A stretch of DNA of 64,000 bases, from assembly GCF_000238915.1 (NCBI RefSeq), contig NZ_BAEG01000035.1:1-64000 (forward strand). The letters are read 5' to 3'. This DNA comes from Arthrobacter globiformis NBRC 12137 (GTDB lineage: Bacteria; Actinomycetota; Actinomycetes; Actinomycetales; Micrococcaceae). Each line of letters begins with the position of its first letter. The first letter of the stretch is position 1. The notes beneath the pieces were generated by a model. It saw nothing but the letters and a program-made list of their open reading frames with translations, had not been told where the DNA came from and searched no databases. This document shows, in pieces, positions 1 to 9,184 of the stretch. A program made the translations under genes and the position numbers.

Positions 1-197
1 CGCCCTCGCTGCTCTTGTCGTAGAACACGCCGTGGATGGACCGACGCCGGCCGGTCCAGGTTGTTCTTGAAGACTACCTTGATGCTGTCGCCGACAACGC
101 CGCGGATCACTGGGCCCTGGAAGCCAAGGTGCTCTTCGGCGGGGGTCCGCTGCTTGAGGGTCCTGAAGGTGGCGTCGGTGTAAGCCCGGTAGAGTGA
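1..197 (-). pseudogene. multicopper oxidase fragment
   Basis: Read on the minus strand, this edge encodes a cupredoxin-type segment containing YTDATF, then EEHLGFQGPVIRGVVGD and IKVVFKNNLDRPASVHP. This is the N-terminal pattern of multicopper oxidases in which GPVIRAEVGD precedes the first copper ligands. The expected continuation HGVFYDKSSEG is present but in a different frame: the codon after VHP has lost two bases, so the gene is frameshifted. No start codon or ribosome binding site lies upstream (to the right), and the rest of the gene is outside the window. It is a decaying fragment, not a working oxidase. Confidence 0.6.
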
Positions 198-491
198 CTT
201 GATTTAGGTGCCATACGCGAAGGGCGAAGGCTCCGAAGCGTGAGGGGTATACATCGAGGGCGCTGGTCTTTTGCTTGATTCTTATGTGGCCTGGTGGAAT
301 GATCTTTTTACTAGTTCGATAAAAATTCAGTACACTCTTGCTTGGCAAATGCCGTTATCATGATGCCGCTTGTTGATATCACCCGACTCCCGCAGGGCTG
401 GTGGCCGGATCGGGGCAACCGCCGGCCACCAACGGAACAAACTTTTTCACGGTCTTTCAATAAGACTTATTTGATGCCTTATGGTCCGCAG

Positions 492-989
492 TCAGTGGAA
501 GATCCAGCTGGCACCGCCTCGCTCCCACGGCGTCCAAGCGGAAGTGGTCAGACCTTCTTTCACCCGGAATCGAACCTTTTGGTACAGCTCCTCATTGCCT
601 TCTTTCCCGCCTCCCGCGTCCCACGTTTGCGGGACCAGAGTGCGGTAGGTGCGCACGAAACTTCCGCCCCGATTCTGGAACGAAATCACCCAATCGGGGT
701 AGTGGCTACCTAAGTAGTCGTCACCGCGACCGAGTCCTTTGGGATCGTCCTCCTCCCAACGCTGTTGCTGGACGCGGATGATGCGACCTTTGCTGCACGT
801 GCCCTTCACGACCCACTCGACAACTGGTCGATTACTGCTGTCACGCCCGACGTACTTTGGACCCGCCGGCTTCAACACTGTGCAGCCCGCACGTGTTGTG
901 TCGGCCTCGGCTGGCGTTGCCACCAACCCTATTGACGCTACGGTAATCAATGTTCCCGCAGCGAACGCTGCAAAACGGTTCTTGCTCAT
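492..989 (-). CDS. small secreted protein, paralogue of the protein at 8016-8555
   Basis: A 165-residue protein of unknown function. The ATG at 989 is chosen because AGGAAGAG lies just upstream; an in-frame codon 12 codons earlier has no such site. Residues 1-29 form a classical signal peptide (MSKNR, hydrophobic core, then ATPAEA), so the product is exported. The mature part has no enzyme motif that I recognise, but its C-terminal half matches the protein at 8016-8555: a QQRWE/QERWE block, DDYLGS/DDSLGT, a GGSF/GGTF turn, then EELYQKVRFRV/EEVYQKVSYRV and an SAWTPW/GHWSPW end. It stands alone on the minus strand. The shared pattern suggests a beta-rich extracellular domain; that is inference. 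Confidence 0.8.
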   Translation of the reverse strand: MSKNRFAAFAAGTLITVASIGLVATPAEADTTRAGCTVLKPAGPKYVGRDSSNRPVVEWVVKGTCSKGRIIRVQQQRWEEDDPKGLGRGDDYLGSHYPDWVISFQNRGGSFVRTYRTLVPQTWDAGGGKEGNEELYQKVRFRVKEGLTTSAWTPWERGGASWIFH

Positions 990-1224
990 AATTCTCTTCC
1001 TGATTGTTTTTGATAACCGCTCCAATTGCCGGAGCTGCTTGCCCGGTATTTTGCCCTACATTCTCATCCTCTCTTGGAGGGCCTCAGCCTTCATCCGTGC
1101 CAGTACGGTACTTTTGCCCGTGCTGCCACGGATCCCCCGAGGAATCATGTCAAGATGCCCGCCGGGGTTGGGACTGTCTGAATAACGGTGTATTGGTTCC
1201 GCGCCTGATCCAAAGGAGACGGCT

Positions 1225-1660
1225 GTGTCAGAGTCCACGACAAAGAGGACAGGGATGATGATCGATTCTGTGACGGGAGAGATCATCGATCAGAAGGACC
1301 TTGCGGAACGGCTGCTCGCGCAGGCCAAGGAACAGGGTGTGAGCCTGATGGGCCGGCGGGCTGCTGGACCAATTTCCGGGGCGTGGAAGACGTGTTGATC
1401 GCCGTCTGCGATGGGCTCAGGGCCTGCCGGAGGCGATCACGAGCAGGTGGAGCGAACGGTCGTGCAGCAGTGCATCGTGCACTTGATCCGCAACAGTTTC
1501 CGCTACGCCGGCCGCCAGCACCGCGACGGTATCGTCAAGGCGCTCAAGCCGGTCCACATGACCCCGTCCGAGCAAGCGGCGAAGGACCGGTCCGCGGAGT
1601 TGTCGGCAGCACTCGGAGGAGTGCCGCCTGCGGCACTCCTGCCACTCGGCGCCGTTGTAT
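1225..1660 (+). pseudogene. IS256-family transposase remnant
   Basis: A GTG start at 1225 follows AAAGGAG. The first part (DSVTGEIIDQKDLAERLLAQ) is the N-terminal region of IS256/mutator-type transposases. The reading then jumps through deletions and frame changes to the catalytic-domain pieces FRGVEDVLIAVCDGL, VQQCIVHLIRNSFRYA and HRDGIVKALKPVHM. An intact IS256 transposase is around 400 residues; here most of the first half and the whole C-terminus are missing. No terminal inverted repeats were identified. Confidence 0.75.
1617..1640. repeat. 24-bp near-perfect palindrome
   Basis: Two 11-base arms, AGGAGTGCCGC and GCGGCACTCCT, flank a two-base centre. It falls where the transposase remnant loses similarity. 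It could be the scar of a fold-back deletion, a leftover element end, or a hairpin; nothing downstream shows a T-run that would make it a classical terminator. Confidence 0.6.
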
Positions 1661-1973
1661 AAAGCGCGATCCGGAGCAGGCCCACGCCGGGTACGAATCG
1701 ACCACGATTCCAGTGTGCTGCGTTCGTAGTTCAGTTGTTTGTTACGCTCAGGTCAGAAAAACGAGGCAAAACTCCCTCAGCCTCACCTAGGCCGCTTTTC
1801 ACTCAGGCACGCTGCTTTGAGTCACATCCGTCGTCAAGCCAGTTTTGGCGGAGCGGGTGTGGCCCACGGCACTAGTCGGACGGGATGAGCCACAGGCGGC
1901 CGCAGGAACTTTCCGGCGTGCGCAGGGACGGCCTGGGGTAGGAAATGCCTGTGCCATCTAATGTAATGACCGC
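1661..1973. other. intergenic stretch, nothing recognised
   Basis: About 310 bases between the transposase remnant and the carboxypeptidase pseudogene. No convincing coding pattern, RNA or repeat was seen on either strand. Confidence 0.4.
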
Positions 1974-3054
1974 TTAGCCGGGCTGCTTGACGAAGCCGTA
2001 GTCAGCGGTGATTGCCTGCGTGTGGCCGTCCAGCTGAATGGACCCGCCGTACGGCAGAATCCACTGCGGGCGGGTGTGGCCGAAAGGGACCCCAGCGCAG
2101 ATGACAGCGTGCTTATTGTAGCGAGTGACCTGAGTGATAACCGCTTCGTATTGGTCAGCGCGGCGCTGCTTCCGTTGGCCAAGGAGTGGCACGAGTTCGT
2201 GATTACTCATAGGAGGTCGTGCGACTACCACTCCTTCGACGGCGGTAAGGACATCTCGTTCTCCCAGCGCCCGGACCCATCTTCTAACTAACGCTGGCGC
2301 CGGCATTTCTTCGCTGGATTCCAGGAGGAGGATCGTCCCTTGGAGGTTCTCGAGCGGAGGTAGCCGGTCCGCAATCGCCAGCTGGTCAATGACCTCGAAG
2401 CATCCGCCCCAAGTCCGGCCCGCTGCTACCCGCCTCGGTCCCGCCCAAACCCACGGTTCCGTGCGTTCGCGCAGCCCGAAGTCGGTCAGAGCGCGTGGAG
2501 ATCGCCAGTCAGGCCCGAAGTCCTCGGACTCACCCGGATCTGGGATGTTCAGATGCGCTTCTTCGAAGAGGGCAGCACGGAGGGAGGCGAGATGTACGTC
2601 ATCGATGTGGGGGCCTGGCCAGGTGCATCTGGGTTGACCCGCCGTAATATTCGGGGATGCCCAAGGACCACAGCCAGTTAAGGATGTTGGTGTTGTCGCT
2701 GTAGCCGAAGAACGGTTTCGGGTCAGCGGTGGCGACCTCCGCGTTTAGGTGGGGGACTACAGTGATCTGGTCATCACCCCCGACGGTCGTGATGATCCCG
2801 CGAATTGTGCGGTCAGCGAAGGCCGCATTGATGTCGGCGGCGCGGTCCTCGGCTCGCGCACCGAGAGTGCGGGTGGTGGGGTACTCCACAGGAATAAGCC
2901 CCGTCTCAGCGATAAGCCGCAGCATGGCCCGCTCGTGAACAACCGGAGCGAAACCCGGCGCGGCGAATGACGGGGACAAGATCGCGACTCGATCACCCGG
3001 CAGGAGCTTGGGAACAGCCGTGAAGGCCACGGGGTTTGGCATCTCCTTGTTCAA
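1974..3054 (-). pseudogene. LD-carboxypeptidase (peptidase S66, MccF-like), single frameshift
   Basis: The gene is full length for the S66 family (about 360 codons) but split by one frameshift. The N-terminal half, 3054 to about 2605, has the family features: PGDRVAILSPS near the start, GIITTVGGDDQ, and FFGYSDNTNILNWLWSLGI, which holds the nucleophile Ser region. It then stops at 2599. The C-terminal half continues without interruption in the next frame from about 2605 to 1974 and includes GTILLLESSEE and the typical tail GVPFGHTRPQWILPYGG. Total length is a multiple of three plus one, so one inserted base explains everything, probably in the run of five G at 2609-2613. The enzyme would cleave murein peptides or detoxify microcin C-type peptides. 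Start is TTG at 3054 or ATG at 3042; the latter abuts AAGGAG. Confidence 0.8.
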
Positions 3055-3267
3055 ACACTCACCCCTTACACCTTGTAACCTACATGCCGAACCTATAACG
3101 CCTGGAGAGCTTCCGCACGCCAGGCTGCTACAGGTGCCCAGTGAAGCCTTAGAGAGGGGTCGGCAGAAAACCGCGCCGAGAATGAACTTTCGGCGCAGAG
3201 CGTCAAAGGGCGCCAGGCGGCGCCCCTAGCGGAGTGCGCACTGCCGACTTTCCAAAAGGGGAAGGAA

Positions 3268-3601
3268 ATGACGGCTACGCAAACCCCCATTAGATCGCTT
3301 CGCGTGATATCAGTTATGACCACAGTGCTCGCCCTGATTGCATTGGCCGCACTTCGCTCGCTTCCGCGGCACCGCTGCACGCAGCAGCCCCGCCGGGCTT
3401 TGCCTGTAACCAGGTTCCAGATGGCGGGGCCAGGGGAGCCAAGGTTTACGAGGACGAATCACGCAAGCCCGCCACGAAGGTGGGTTTCCATGCTGCTGCA
3501 AACCGGTGAAACGCCCAGCCCTTCGCCTCACCTTTAGGCAGGGGTTTGTCCAGGTTCAAAGTGGCGCTGTCACCGTGACTCTGGCGTGGGAATCCCAATA
3601 G
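3268..3601 (+). pseudogene. frameshifted small secreted protein
   Basis: A strong AAGGGGAAGGAA site precedes the ATG at 3268. The first 29 codons give a signal peptide start (MTATQTPIRS, then VLALIALAAL). After that the sensible reading changes frame: ASAAPLHAAAPPGFACNQVP completes the cleavage region and begins a mature domain with a cysteine (GAKVYEDESRKPATKVGFHA). A third frame carries a plausible C-terminus, GAVTVTLAWESQ, ending at 3601. At least two indels are needed, so this is a broken exported protein. The mature sequence matches no family I know. Confidence 0.5.
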
Positions 3602-4508
3602 GGAGGCTCTCCATTCTGCGGAACCCGAACGGTTTATCGGAAAAACTGGGGCGCCCAGCCTCAGCTGTCTGCCCCCTAGGAAACCTACGTTCCCGGACTC
3701 ATAGTTTCCTGGCTAATGTTGCTCCCCTTTCTCGTTGCAAACCCCGAAATCTTCCCCCTCCAAAAGACCGTGCTGGCACGGAAGTGCGCGCCATAGCGTA
3801 CGCGGAACATGGAGGTGAACCGGATCACCGGCACCACCTCGACCAAAAGTATTCTCAAGGACTACCGAATGATGAGCATCATGTTTCGCGGCGCTGCTAA
3901 CCGAATGGGCGGGCCGGCATCCACCGAGACCCAAAAACTGGCGTCCGGTACAAGTGGCGCTGTGAGGCCCCCCCTGCCAATGGCAGACACAACCAGCCCC
4001 GCGGCGCGAGAGCACTTAAGAAGCGCGGCGTATGACGCAGTCGAGAGGGTCTTGAACGGCCTGCTTCAACCGCTGAATGCGAGGACGCTGACAACACGGT
4101 GGAACGAAGCTCTGAACGCCATGGCCAAGCATCTTGAGACAAGATGCACGAGTTGACGGTGACCAGAGCTCCGCACCGGCTGGTAGCTCGTGCAGAAGTA
4201 CAGACGTCCTGATCTGAGCCGCCCGAAGTCCGGCACAGAAGCGAGTGCAGCTTGCCTGAGGATTTAGTCAAACGTGACCTATTGCCGTGGTTAATGCCCG
4301 GTGATACAACGGACTCACCATTCCCTGCTTCTACTCTCGTCGGAGACATCTCTCTCGCTCATCTAGCGGAAGGGAGGGCAGTAACCGATTGTTTGTGGTC
4401 CGCTGCGAGGGGGCGACCTCCCGTTGCTGACCTCATCAAGTGACCAGGTGGCTGGGGGGTGCATGACGTCGTCTTGAAGCTTTGGCCTTCGATCCGGGCC
4501 GCGCTTTC
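3602..4508. other. non-coding or heavily decayed stretch
   Basis: About 900 bases without a gene I can support. Two open frames on the plus strand (3809-4156 and 4252-4443) give protein-like but unrecognised sequences (for example AAYDAVERVLNGLLQPLNA and HLAEGRAVTDCLWSAARGR) and lack good ribosome binding sites. They may be decayed genes. No RNA or repeat was seen. Confidence 0.35.
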
Positions 4509-4522
4509 AGGGGAGATTGAAC

Positions 4523-6361
4523 ATGACTCTAAAGCAGCTGCTTTCCGTGGTCGCAATTACTGCGGGCCTCGTGATAGTCGTCCTGGTTTGTGTTGATTGG
4601 TCTCCTGTGGCCCTTCAAGATCCAGCACGTACCCTGGGTTTAAATGCCCAAGGTGTGGTCCGGTGGGGAGAACACCCAAACAGGGCCCCCTTTTCTTTTC
4701 TAGAATTGGTGCTATTCCTGGGAGTGGGTCTTGCGTTCGTTGTGGCTGGCATTTCGGCTTGGCGTAGCCGACCAACGCGAAACCCCGGAGTGCTGTTGTG
4801 CGTATCCGGATGGCTGTGGCTCATATCCGGCATTCGCAGATCCAGCGACCCACTGGCATTCACGCTCGGCATCACCCTGACGCTGATGTACCAGCCGCCG
4901 CTGCTGCAGTTGGCTCTCAGCTTTCCATCCGGAGTGCTGCGCGGTCGCGCTGACAGGGCCGCGGTTAAATTCTTCTACGCTTCCTGGTTCTTCGCACCCA
5001 TTGCTGGTTGGGCATTCTTTGATCCACGCCTGCACGTCTTGGTCGGCGAATCTACGTCCCGGAATCTGTTGCTTCTCTGGGACAGTCCCACAATCATGAC
5101 CGCTGTTGGGAACACCGTTCGCATATTTCAGGTCTCGGTGGGAGTCGCCATCGTAGGCGTGCTGGTTGCCCGCTTGCGAGCAGGAACGAAGGCATACCGT
5201 TCCGCATTCCTTCCGTTGTGGCTAGCCGTAATCGTCAAGACAGCGGCCACTGTATGGGTCTCACTTGCAGTAATCCAACTATCTGGATCTTTGTCCTGGG
5301 AAGCCCTCCTCTGGCAATATCCTGCGACTGCCATAGTTCCGCTGGCGGTACTGTTCGGCCTATGGCGCTACCGGTTCGCACGAGGGGCCCTCGGTGACCT
5401 CATGGTCGAAGTCGGCTCCGCCCCGGTAAGCGACAGACTCATTGGCGCACTGCGCCGAGCCGTACATGACCCGACCCTCACACTGCTGCGCTGGTTGCCC
5501 GACCAAGCGACTTTTATTGACGACCGGGGACAGCCACAAACACTGCCGGATCGCTCAACTGGCCGGGCCAGCATGGTTCTCGAACGCCACGGAACACCCA
5601 TAGGCGCGTTAGTCTTCGACGACGCACTCCAGGACCAACCGCAGTTGCTCGCTGCCGTGCGCAGCGCAACCTCTCTCGCACTGGAAAACCAACAGATGGA
5701 ACAACAGCTCCGCGATCAGCTAATTGAGGTCCGCCGCTCCAGAGAGCGCATCGTAACGGCTGGAGACTCCCGGCGACGTCAGCTTGAACGGGACCTTCAC
5801 GACGGAGCCCAGCAGCGCTTGGTTGCAGTGTCGATGGAGCTAGCACGGGCCCAGCGGACGACAGATTCCCAAGAGATACGGTGTCTGGTCAAACAAGCGC
5901 AGGCTGAGCTTACGGACGCCCTTGACGAACTGCGCGAACTAGCAAGGGGCGTCTACCCTCCCTCGCTGCGGGAACGGGGCTTGGCGGGATCCATCACTGC
6001 CCTCGCGGAACGATCGACACTGCCAATAAAGCTGGATATTCGCGGATGCACGGGGCTGCCGGCTCCTGTGGAATTGGCTGCCTACTTCATCTGCGCCGAA
6101 GCTACTACTAACGCTGCCAAGTATGCGAAGGCGGCTTCGGTGGCGATCTGTATCGATGGAAACGAGACAGCGATCCGAGTGGAGATAGTGGACAACGGAA
6201 TCGGCGGCGCGCAGCCGGGACCGGACGGGGGCCTTCTGGGCATAGCGGACCGCGCAGCGGCACTCGGCGGTACATTGTCAATCGACAGCCCTGTGGGCAA
6301 AGGGACGACGATTCGTGCCGTTCTACCCTTTTCCACGGACCCGGAAGGTGACCAGTTATGA
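4523..6361 (+). CDS. NarL/DegS-type sensor histidine kinase
   Basis: A membrane sensor kinase of about 612 residues. The ATG at 4523 is preferred over the in-frame TTG at 4517 because AGGGGAGA lies at the right distance. The N-terminal half is hydrophobic with several membrane helices (the first in residues 5-25, others between about 65 and 290). A GAF-like linker follows, then a HisKA_3 dimerisation helix with the phosphoacceptor His near residue 426 (RDLHDGAQQRLVA). The ATPase domain has an N box in EATTNAAKYAKA and a G box in VDNGIGG, with LLGIADRAAALGG near the end. It overlaps the response regulator gene by four bases, so the two are translationally coupled. The signal it senses cannot be read from the sequence. 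Confidence 0.93.
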   Translation: MTLKQLLSVVAITAGLVIVVLVCVDWSPVALQDPARTLGLNAQGVVRWGEHPNRAPFSFLELVLFLGVGLAFVVAGISAWRSRPTRNPGVLLCVSGWLWLISGIRRSSDPLAFTLGITLTLMYQPPLLQLALSFPSGVLRGRADRAAVKFFYASWFFAPIAGWAFFDPRLHVLVGESTSRNLLLLWDSPTIMTAVGNTVRIFQVSVGVAIVGVLVARLRAGTKAYRSAFLPLWLAVIVKTAATVWVSLAVIQLSGSLSWEALLWQYPATAIVPLAVLFGLWRYRFARGALGDLMVEVGSAPVSDRLIGALRRAVHDPTLTLLRWLPDQATFIDDRGQPQTLPDRSTGRASMVLERHGTPIGALVFDDALQDQPQLLAAVRSATSLALENQQMEQQLRDQLIEVRRSRERIVTAGDSRRRQLERDLHDGAQQRLVAVSMELARAQRTTDSQEIRCLVKQAQAELTDALDELRELARGVYPPSLRERGLAGSITALAERSTLPIKLDIRGCTGLPAPVELAAYFICAEATTNAAKYAKAASVAICIDGNETAIRVEIVDNGIGGAQPGPDGGLLGIADRAAALGGTLSIDSPVGKGTTIRAVLPFSTDPEGDQL

Positions 6362-7035
6362 CGTTGCGAGTTGCTATTGCTGATGACTCTGCTTTACTGC
6401 GCCGCGGGCTATCCGCCCTGCTGGAGTCGGAGGGACTTGACGTCGTGGGTGAGGCTGCTGACGGGGAACAGTTGCTGGAGATCATTGACAAATACGGCGC
6501 TGACGTGGCTGTCGTGGACATCCGCATGCCTCCCAGTTACAGCGTTGAAGGCATCCACACTGCTGAAGCCCTGAAAAGCAGATACCCTGAGCTCGGCGTC
6601 CTTCTACTATCCCAATACGTCGAAACGGAAAATGCCATGTTCCTACTGAAAAATGGAGCCAAGGGATTGGGCTACTTGCTTAAGGAGCGAGTATCCGACG
6701 TTGACGAATTCATCGACGCCCTGCATCGCGTGTCGTCCGGCGGCACAGCTATCGACCCCGACCTTGTCAGTCGGCTGATTGCGCGTCCGCATAAGGGTCA
6801 CGATCCGGGGGATGAGCTTACGAGCCGCGAAAAGAGCGTCCTTGAGCTTATGGCTGAAGGGCGAACTAACCAGGCCATAGGCAAGTCACTCTTTCTAGGG
6901 GAGCGCACCGTAGAGGCCCATATTCGGAGTATTTTCCTTAAGCTCGACTTGAGGCCTGAGCCAGAGGACCACAGACGGGTGCTGGCCGTTCTCACCTACC
7001 TCCGTGGTGTCGGAGCGCGACGTGGAGGTGAATAG
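6358..7035 (+). CDS. LuxR/NarL-family response regulator
   Basis: A 225-residue DNA-binding response regulator, partner of the preceding histidine kinase; its ATG overlaps the kinase stop codon. The receiver domain occupies residues 1-125 with the acidic pair at Asp9-Asp10, the phosphorylated Asp54 (AVVDIRMP) and a KGLGYLLKERV stretch after the conserved switch region. The C-terminal LuxR-type helix-turn-helix runs from about 155 to 215 (LTSREKSVLELMAEGRTN, then ERTVEAHIRSIF). Its target genes are not evident; no repeated operator was seen near the pair. Confidence 0.95.
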   Translation: MTLRVAIADDSALLRRGLSALLESEGLDVVGEAADGEQLLEIIDKYGADVAVVDIRMPPSYSVEGIHTAEALKSRYPELGVLLLSQYVETENAMFLLKNGAKGLGYLLKERVSDVDEFIDALHRVSSGGTAIDPDLVSRLIARPHKGHDPGDELTSREKSVLELMAEGRTNQAIGKSLFLGERTVEAHIRSIFLKLDLRPEPEDHRRVLAVLTYLRGVGARRGGE

Positions 7036-7065
7036 TTGACCCGTGCCTTGGTCTCGGAAGCAGCA

Positions 7066-7376
7066 TCAGGCAGCGATCTCTACCCCTGCTAGATCATCAT
7101 TACTAGGCGCCTGCGCCATTTTATCCGCCTCCAACGGCGCCACAAAAGGAGGGCCTGCTGGGTAGAGGAAAGTGCGTGCGGGAACAACAGCGTCAGGTGG
7201 GCCAGATGCAGCGCCGCGACGACGTAATGAGTGCCCGAGATGCTGCCCAGAGACCGAGCAACGCTGGCTTTGATGCGATCGAGGCCAAAAGAATTCGCAT
7301 AATTGGCAAGGGCCACTCGTGCAAGCATGTGCTGTGGATGCCGCTGGACGCGTCTATCCATCTCGGCCGCAGCCTC
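7066..7376 (-). pseudogene. decayed second copy of the KdpD-fused C-terminal module
   Basis: Minus-strand reading gives AEMDRRVQRHPQHMLARVAL, then ANY, RIKASVARSLG, GTHYVVAALHLAHL and LSSTQQALLL. About 50 of 74 aligned residues are identical to the C-terminal module of the KdpD-like protein at 23000-24883 (its residues about 530-603). A frameshift near 7142 precedes a likely original C-terminus (APLEADKMAQAPSNDDLAGV) ending at 7066. Sequence upstream of about 7376 no longer resembles the KdpD protein, apart from a weak FLD match. I infer a truncated relic of a related gene rather than a functional small protein. Confidence 0.6.
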
Positions 7377-8015
7377 CAGTTGACTCTTGGTCCAGTAACG
7401 GTCCAGGAATTGGCCGGGGTCCCCGCCATCCCCTCGGTGCCCTTGGCAGATGGTGCTCACCGCTTCAGGAGTAGACAACATCGACGTGCTCCTTCGAACT
7501 GCTAGGGACGATGGCAACGGAACTGGTTTGGCTTATCCGCGCCTCTTGCTAGGTCCATAGTGCCTTTAGACGTACAGGTCAGGATCCGTGCCAGCACGCA
7601 TTTTGGCACCGGACAATGAGAGTCACCACCTGTCAGTCGACCCTCGTCGAAGGGATTGCGTGAGACAGACGCGTGACTGAAGGGAAATCCGATCCGCATC
7701 CACGGTTCATTTCTCACGACTACCTGGGCGCTGGGTGAAATGGCCAAAAGGGGCCGCTGAAGCGGTGGGCAGCCTGCTAGCCATTCACGAATGCACGACA
7801 AGGGCCAAAAGCGGGCTTGAACCAACAGTGGTAGCACGGAAGCGAGGGCTCTAGGTGCAATCGCAGACTGGACGTACCGGTTCCAGAGAAGCAGCCGGTA
7901 TTGAAGCTCAGTAAAAGAGCAAAACCATCCAAATAACACAAGATAGCTGCTCCACGCATCTGGTCGCAGCAGGTCGAACAAATTTTTTCAATATCTCATT
8001 TCCAGGAGCAACACC
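7377..8015. other. intergenic stretch upstream of a secreted-protein gene
   Basis: About 640 bases with only weak open frames of unlikely composition. The last 40 bases contain the ribosome binding site (CAGGAGCAACACC) for the gene at 8016. Nothing else was recognised. Confidence 0.4.
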
Positions 8016-8555
8016 GTGTTCGTCACAAAGGTTCTAAAAACTCATCGAGTCCTAGGCTCCAAGATCGCGCTGGTCTCTGCCGTATCGTTAAGCCTCGCCG
8101 CGGGTGCTGCTGCGGCGGCGACGCCAGCGCAGGCTGCGAGTGCCGAGCCGACGTCTATATCAGCACAGGCATCGTCCCTAATTATCACAGGCCACATCAC
8201 GGCTTACGGGCCTTATGAAGTGATAACTCCCGCAGGCTGGCCAAAGTTCGTGGCTTATGCCGGCAAGGTGTATATCCCGTCTCATGGCTTGGTGCAGGTC
8301 AAGCAGGAACGGTGGGAACGAGACAACTGGCCGGACAGGGACGACTCCCTGGGAACATCATATTTCAGCAAATTTCTTCCATACGGCGGGACATTCACTT
8401 TTAAGAGCACACACGTCCTGAAACGTACGGACTTCGGAATCTTTGACAGGACAGAGGAGGTCTATCAAAAGGTGTCGTACCGGGTGTACAAGAACGGCCA
8501 CTGGTCTCCTTGGTCCACCCCGGTATACAGCAGCACTGCAATCATTCATCGCTAA
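8016..8555 (+). CDS. small secreted protein, paralogue of the protein at 492-989
   Basis: A 179-residue protein of unknown function, starting with GTG eight bases after AGGAG. Residues 1-41 form a signal peptide with a long n-region (KTHRVLGSK), a hydrophobic core and an ATPAQAA cleavage region. The mature domain shares its C-terminal half with the protein at 492-989: VKQERWERDN, DDSLGTSYF, YGGTFTFKSTHVL, TEEVYQKVSYRVYKNGHWSPW. Both are single genes on opposite strands about 7 kb apart. A strong terminator hairpin follows at 8614-8647. Aromatic and charged residues at regular spacing suggest a beta-sandwich-like extracellular domain; this is inference. Confidence 0.85.
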   Translation: MFVTKVLKTHRVLGSKIALVSAVSLSLAAGAAAAATPAQAASAEPTSISAQASSLIITGHITAYGPYEVITPAGWPKFVAYAGKVYIPSHGLVQVKQERWERDNWPDRDDSLGTSYFSKFLPYGGTFTFKSTHVLKRTDFGIFDRTEEVYQKVSYRVYKNGHWSPWSTPVYSSTAIIHR

Positions 8556-8613
8556 ACGGCCGCGAGAGATAAGGTTCCATACCAGTGGCACCTGGCCTGA
8601 ATTGAACAACATG

Positions 8614-8647
8614 TTGGAACGGACCTGCGGGGGCAGGTCCGTTCCAA
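8614..8647 (+). terminator. strong hairpin terminator after the secreted-protein gene
   Basis: Two perfectly complementary 15-base arms (TTGGAACGGACCTGC and its complement) around a four-G loop, about 60 bases after the stop codon at 8555. Only a short T-stretch follows (CCTTTCATG), typical of high-GC terminators. Confidence 0.75.
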
Positions 8648-9184
8648 CCTTTCATGCAATGGAGTCCGGCAGCGCCCGTAGCCACAGGAGGGTTCAGGCA
8701 TGGATAATTAGCCTTGCCCGATCGCGCGGGCGCGGCGACAGCAGTGTTCTATGTCGCGTTCACACATTTAACTTGTTGTGGTTGTCGGGCCAAGGGCATG
8801 ACATAGCACTCTCAGCATATGACCCCAATATTGGCCGGTCGGCTCAGCCCGGGCCGCGTCCTGGACCTGGCACTTACGGACCCGAAAACAGGCTGGGTAC
8901 GACCTAGCCAGCTGCTTCGCCACAGCCTTGGGGCCGAGCACCATCAATCTCATCCTCCATGTATATGCCGCTCTGCAGAGTCTGCAAAGCCTTGGCCGGG
9001 AGGCCCACCTGCTAGGCCGCGCACGCGCCACGAGGCTTCTTGTGAGTCACAGCATCCTCCTCTGGCATCACTTGATGTGGGGGCGTAGCCTCAGTGGGAC
9101 AATGAAGGCTGGAATCGGCCGGTAGGTAACTGACTGCCTTCTGCAGGAGTGCTCGCACTGAAGAAATCCCTTGAAGGAGCCGGG
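8648..9184. other. intergenic stretch, nothing recognised
   Basis: About 540 bases between a terminator and the debranching-enzyme gene. Open frames here have no family resemblance. The last bases contain GAAGGAG, the ribosome binding site of the next gene. Confidence 0.4.

Noticed and set aside
7502..7981. Minus-strand frame of 159 codons upstream of the secreted-protein gene
   Set aside because: Mixed hydrophobic composition without coherent helices or motif, and no good ribosome binding site; not supported as a gene.
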